A stretch of DNA of 44,552 nucleotides. Origin: Flavobacteriales bacterium (GTDB taxonomy: Bacteria > Bacteroidota > Bacteroidia > Flavobacteriales > BACL11). The position numbers and the translations under genes are program-made. The notes under the pieces are model-generated. The model was not told where the DNA came from and made no database searches. It was given only the letters and a program-made list of their open reading frames with translations. The stretch lies in assembly GCA_014381465.1 (NCBI GenBank), contig JACNLP010000040.1, positions 1-44,552 of the forward strand, in the 5' to 3' direction. The stretch's first letter is position 1, and each line of letters begins with the position of its first letter. Below are positions 43,670 to 44,552 of this stretch, piece after piece.

Positions 43670-44375
43670 TGAATTCAAGAATTATGTTTAGTCCTTTAAG
43701 TACTATTAAAGGATCTGCAAATATGCTATTTTTTAAGTGTTTTTCAAAGAATTTATGACTTCCACCGCAAACAATAACGATAGATTCCGGGTTTTCTTTT
43801 ATAAATGTAGTAATTCCCTCATCAACTTCATCCAATACCCCTTGTTGCACTCCTGCAATAATAGATGAATTCGTGTCATTTCCAATCATAAAGTGCTTAT
43901 TGGAAAAATTAATTTGAGGTAATTTAGCAGTAAAAGTATGTAAAGCATCATAACGCATCTGTATTCCAGGACTTATTCTTCCACCACTATAATTACCATT
44001 AGTAAAATAATCAAAAGTGATACAACTGCCAGCATCAATTACAAGAATATCTCTATTAAGAAATTTATTATTTGCCCCTACTATAGCAGCTAACCTATCT
44101 TTACCCAAAGTTTTTGGTGTTTTGTAATTGCTTAAAATAGGGAGAGCTGTATTATGTGTTAAAATTAAAGAATTGAAATAAGAAATAACCGCTTGAATAC
44201 GATTGTCTATTTCTATAACAGAAGAAATAATAGAGGCAGAAATATCAAAATCATTGGTAAAAGGCAGAATATTAGGTAAAGTTATTTTGTCAAAAGTTTT
44301 ATATTTCACTATCTCTTTCCCTTTGAATATAGCTACTTTACTACTAGAGTTTCCAATATCTATTATAAGATTCAT
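43656..44375 (-). CDS. coaX: Type III pantothenate kinase
   Basis: CoaX, 239 residues, phosphorylates pantothenate in the first step of coenzyme A synthesis. It is an ASKHA-fold enzyme. The motifs DIGNSSSK (6-13), TLGKDRLA (catalytic D93), IDAGSCITFD (D114) and GGRISPG are in order and spacing normal for type III. The usual DAGTA is DAGSC here. It is the first gene of the minus-strand envelope cluster with its own -7 element, and overlaps the following barrel-protein gene by 14 bases. CoA synthesis and envelope genes therefore share a transcript. Confidence 0.95.
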   Translation of the reverse strand: MNLIIDIGNSSSKVAIFKGKEIVKYKTFDKITLPNILPFTNDFDISASIISSVIEIDNRIQAVISYFNSLILTHNTALPILSNYKTPKTLGKDRLAAIVGANNKFLNRDILVIDAGSCITFDYFTNGNYSGGRISPGIQMRYDALHTFTAKLPQINFSNKHFMIGNDTNSSIIAGVQQGVLDEVDEGITTFIKENPESIVIVCGGSHKFFEKHLKNSIFADPLIVLKGLNIILEFNAKK

Positions 44376-44391
44376 TAAAATAATTTGAACG

Positions 44392-44399
44392 CAAAATTA
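44392..44399 (-). promoter_or_regulatory. -7 element of coaX
   Basis: On the minus strand TAATTTTG matches TAnnTTTG, 16 bases before the ATG at 44375. The -33 region shows no clear TTTG. Confidence 0.5.
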
Positions 44400-44437
44400 A
44401 ACATTTCAAAAGGGGATCATATGAAAACAAAAAAATA

Positions 44438-44468
44438 TTTCGCTAAAACAAAAAAACAATTAAATTTG
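44438..44468 (+). promoter_or_regulatory. Promoter of tRNA-Phe
   Basis: TTTC (44438-44441), 19 bases, TAAATTTG (44461-44468), followed by CAGCCCC. It is the same TTTGCAGCCC arrangement as at rplM. The predicted start is near 44472, about 13 bases before the mature tRNA. Confidence 0.7.
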
Positions 44469-44484
44469 CAGCCCCAATTATGTT

Positions 44485-44552
44485 GGTGCCTTAGCTCAGT
44501 TGGTAGAGCAATGGACTGAAAATCCATGTGTCCCTGGTTCGATTCCTGGAGG
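44485..44552 (+). tRNA. tRNA-Phe (GAA), 3' end cut by the window
   Basis: Acceptor GGTGCCT (44485-44491), D-stem GCTC/GAGC and anticodon stem ATGGA/TCCAT with loop CTGAAAA. The anticodon GAA is at 44518-44520. The T-loop TTCGATT is present. The window ends after AGG, the first three bases of the 3' acceptor strand, so about four bases are missing. The T-stem reads CCTGG/CCTGG, leaving a central U-U mismatch. Confidence 0.95.

Noticed and set aside
1-44552. CRISPR, prophage, insertion sequence or defence island
   Set aside because: No spaced direct repeats, integrase, transposase, or nuclease/toxin genes were found. All sizeable frames map to core functions or single unknown proteins.

Overview
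The window is a contiguous piece of a low-GC (visibly AT-rich) Bacteroidota chromosome, most likely Flavobacteriales or a close relative. Four lines of evidence support this. Promoters carry the Bacteroidota -7 element TAnnTTTG, several with a TTTG-like -33 element. Start codons are preceded by A/T-rich sequence and not by Shine-Dalgarno motifs. The gene orders mutY-ssb-gldE-gldD, purH-mreBCD-mrdA-rodA and coaX-OMP-TPR-lptC-CorC-ppiD are typical of the phylum. The gliding genes gldD and gldE are present. Nearly everything is core housekeeping DNA. I see no phage, insertion sequence, CRISPR array, toxin-antitoxin or defence locus, and no gene-free stretch longer than 300 bases.

Layout. 1-5470: kbl, then a translation block (rplM-rpsI, a structured leader, rpsB-tsf, terminator), then pyrH-frr. 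5567-10183: a tightly overlapping operon of an RND/MMPL-type exporter, a lone rfbA, a polyprenyl diphosphate synthase and a small unknown protein. 10235-12218 (minus): an ArsC-family protein, prfB without its usual frameshift, and recX. 12264-13547: an MFS transporter. 13544-15532 (minus): RNase G, a 29-residue AURKAIP1/COX24-like basic protein (probable ribosomal protein) and HU. 15676-19159: mutY, ssb, gldE, gldD. 19044-20048 (minus): heme A synthase, overlapping gldD by 116 bases. 20092-20955: an EamA transporter. 20963-24055 (minus): a 593-residue uncharacterised protein and aspartate kinase. 24158-28723: PPi-dependent phosphofructokinase and mfd. 28665-29897 (minus): a MacB-like permease. 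30033-37007: purH and the rod-shape/elongasome operon, closed by a bidirectional terminator. 37058-44375 (minus): an envelope operon reading coaX to ppiD. 44485-end: tRNA-Phe, cut by the window edge.

Functional themes are translation (L13, S9, S2, EF-Ts, RRF, RF2, RNase G, the small basic protein, tRNA-Phe), DNA maintenance (MutY, SSB, RecX, Mfd, HU) and envelope growth and assembly (MreBCD, PBP2, RodA, LptC, PpiD, GldD/GldE, polyprenyl synthase, RmlA).

The points most worth a second look are: the 593-residue family with a GGVGT loop and a Cys-rich second half; the 29-residue AURKAIP1/COX24-like protein; two long tail-to-tail coding overlaps (gldD/ctaA and mfd/permease); a folded leader before rpsB; three genes whose -7 box abuts the start codon (probable leaderless mRNAs); and a G8 tract in the permease gene. 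No multi-gene system that I would call undescribed is visible.
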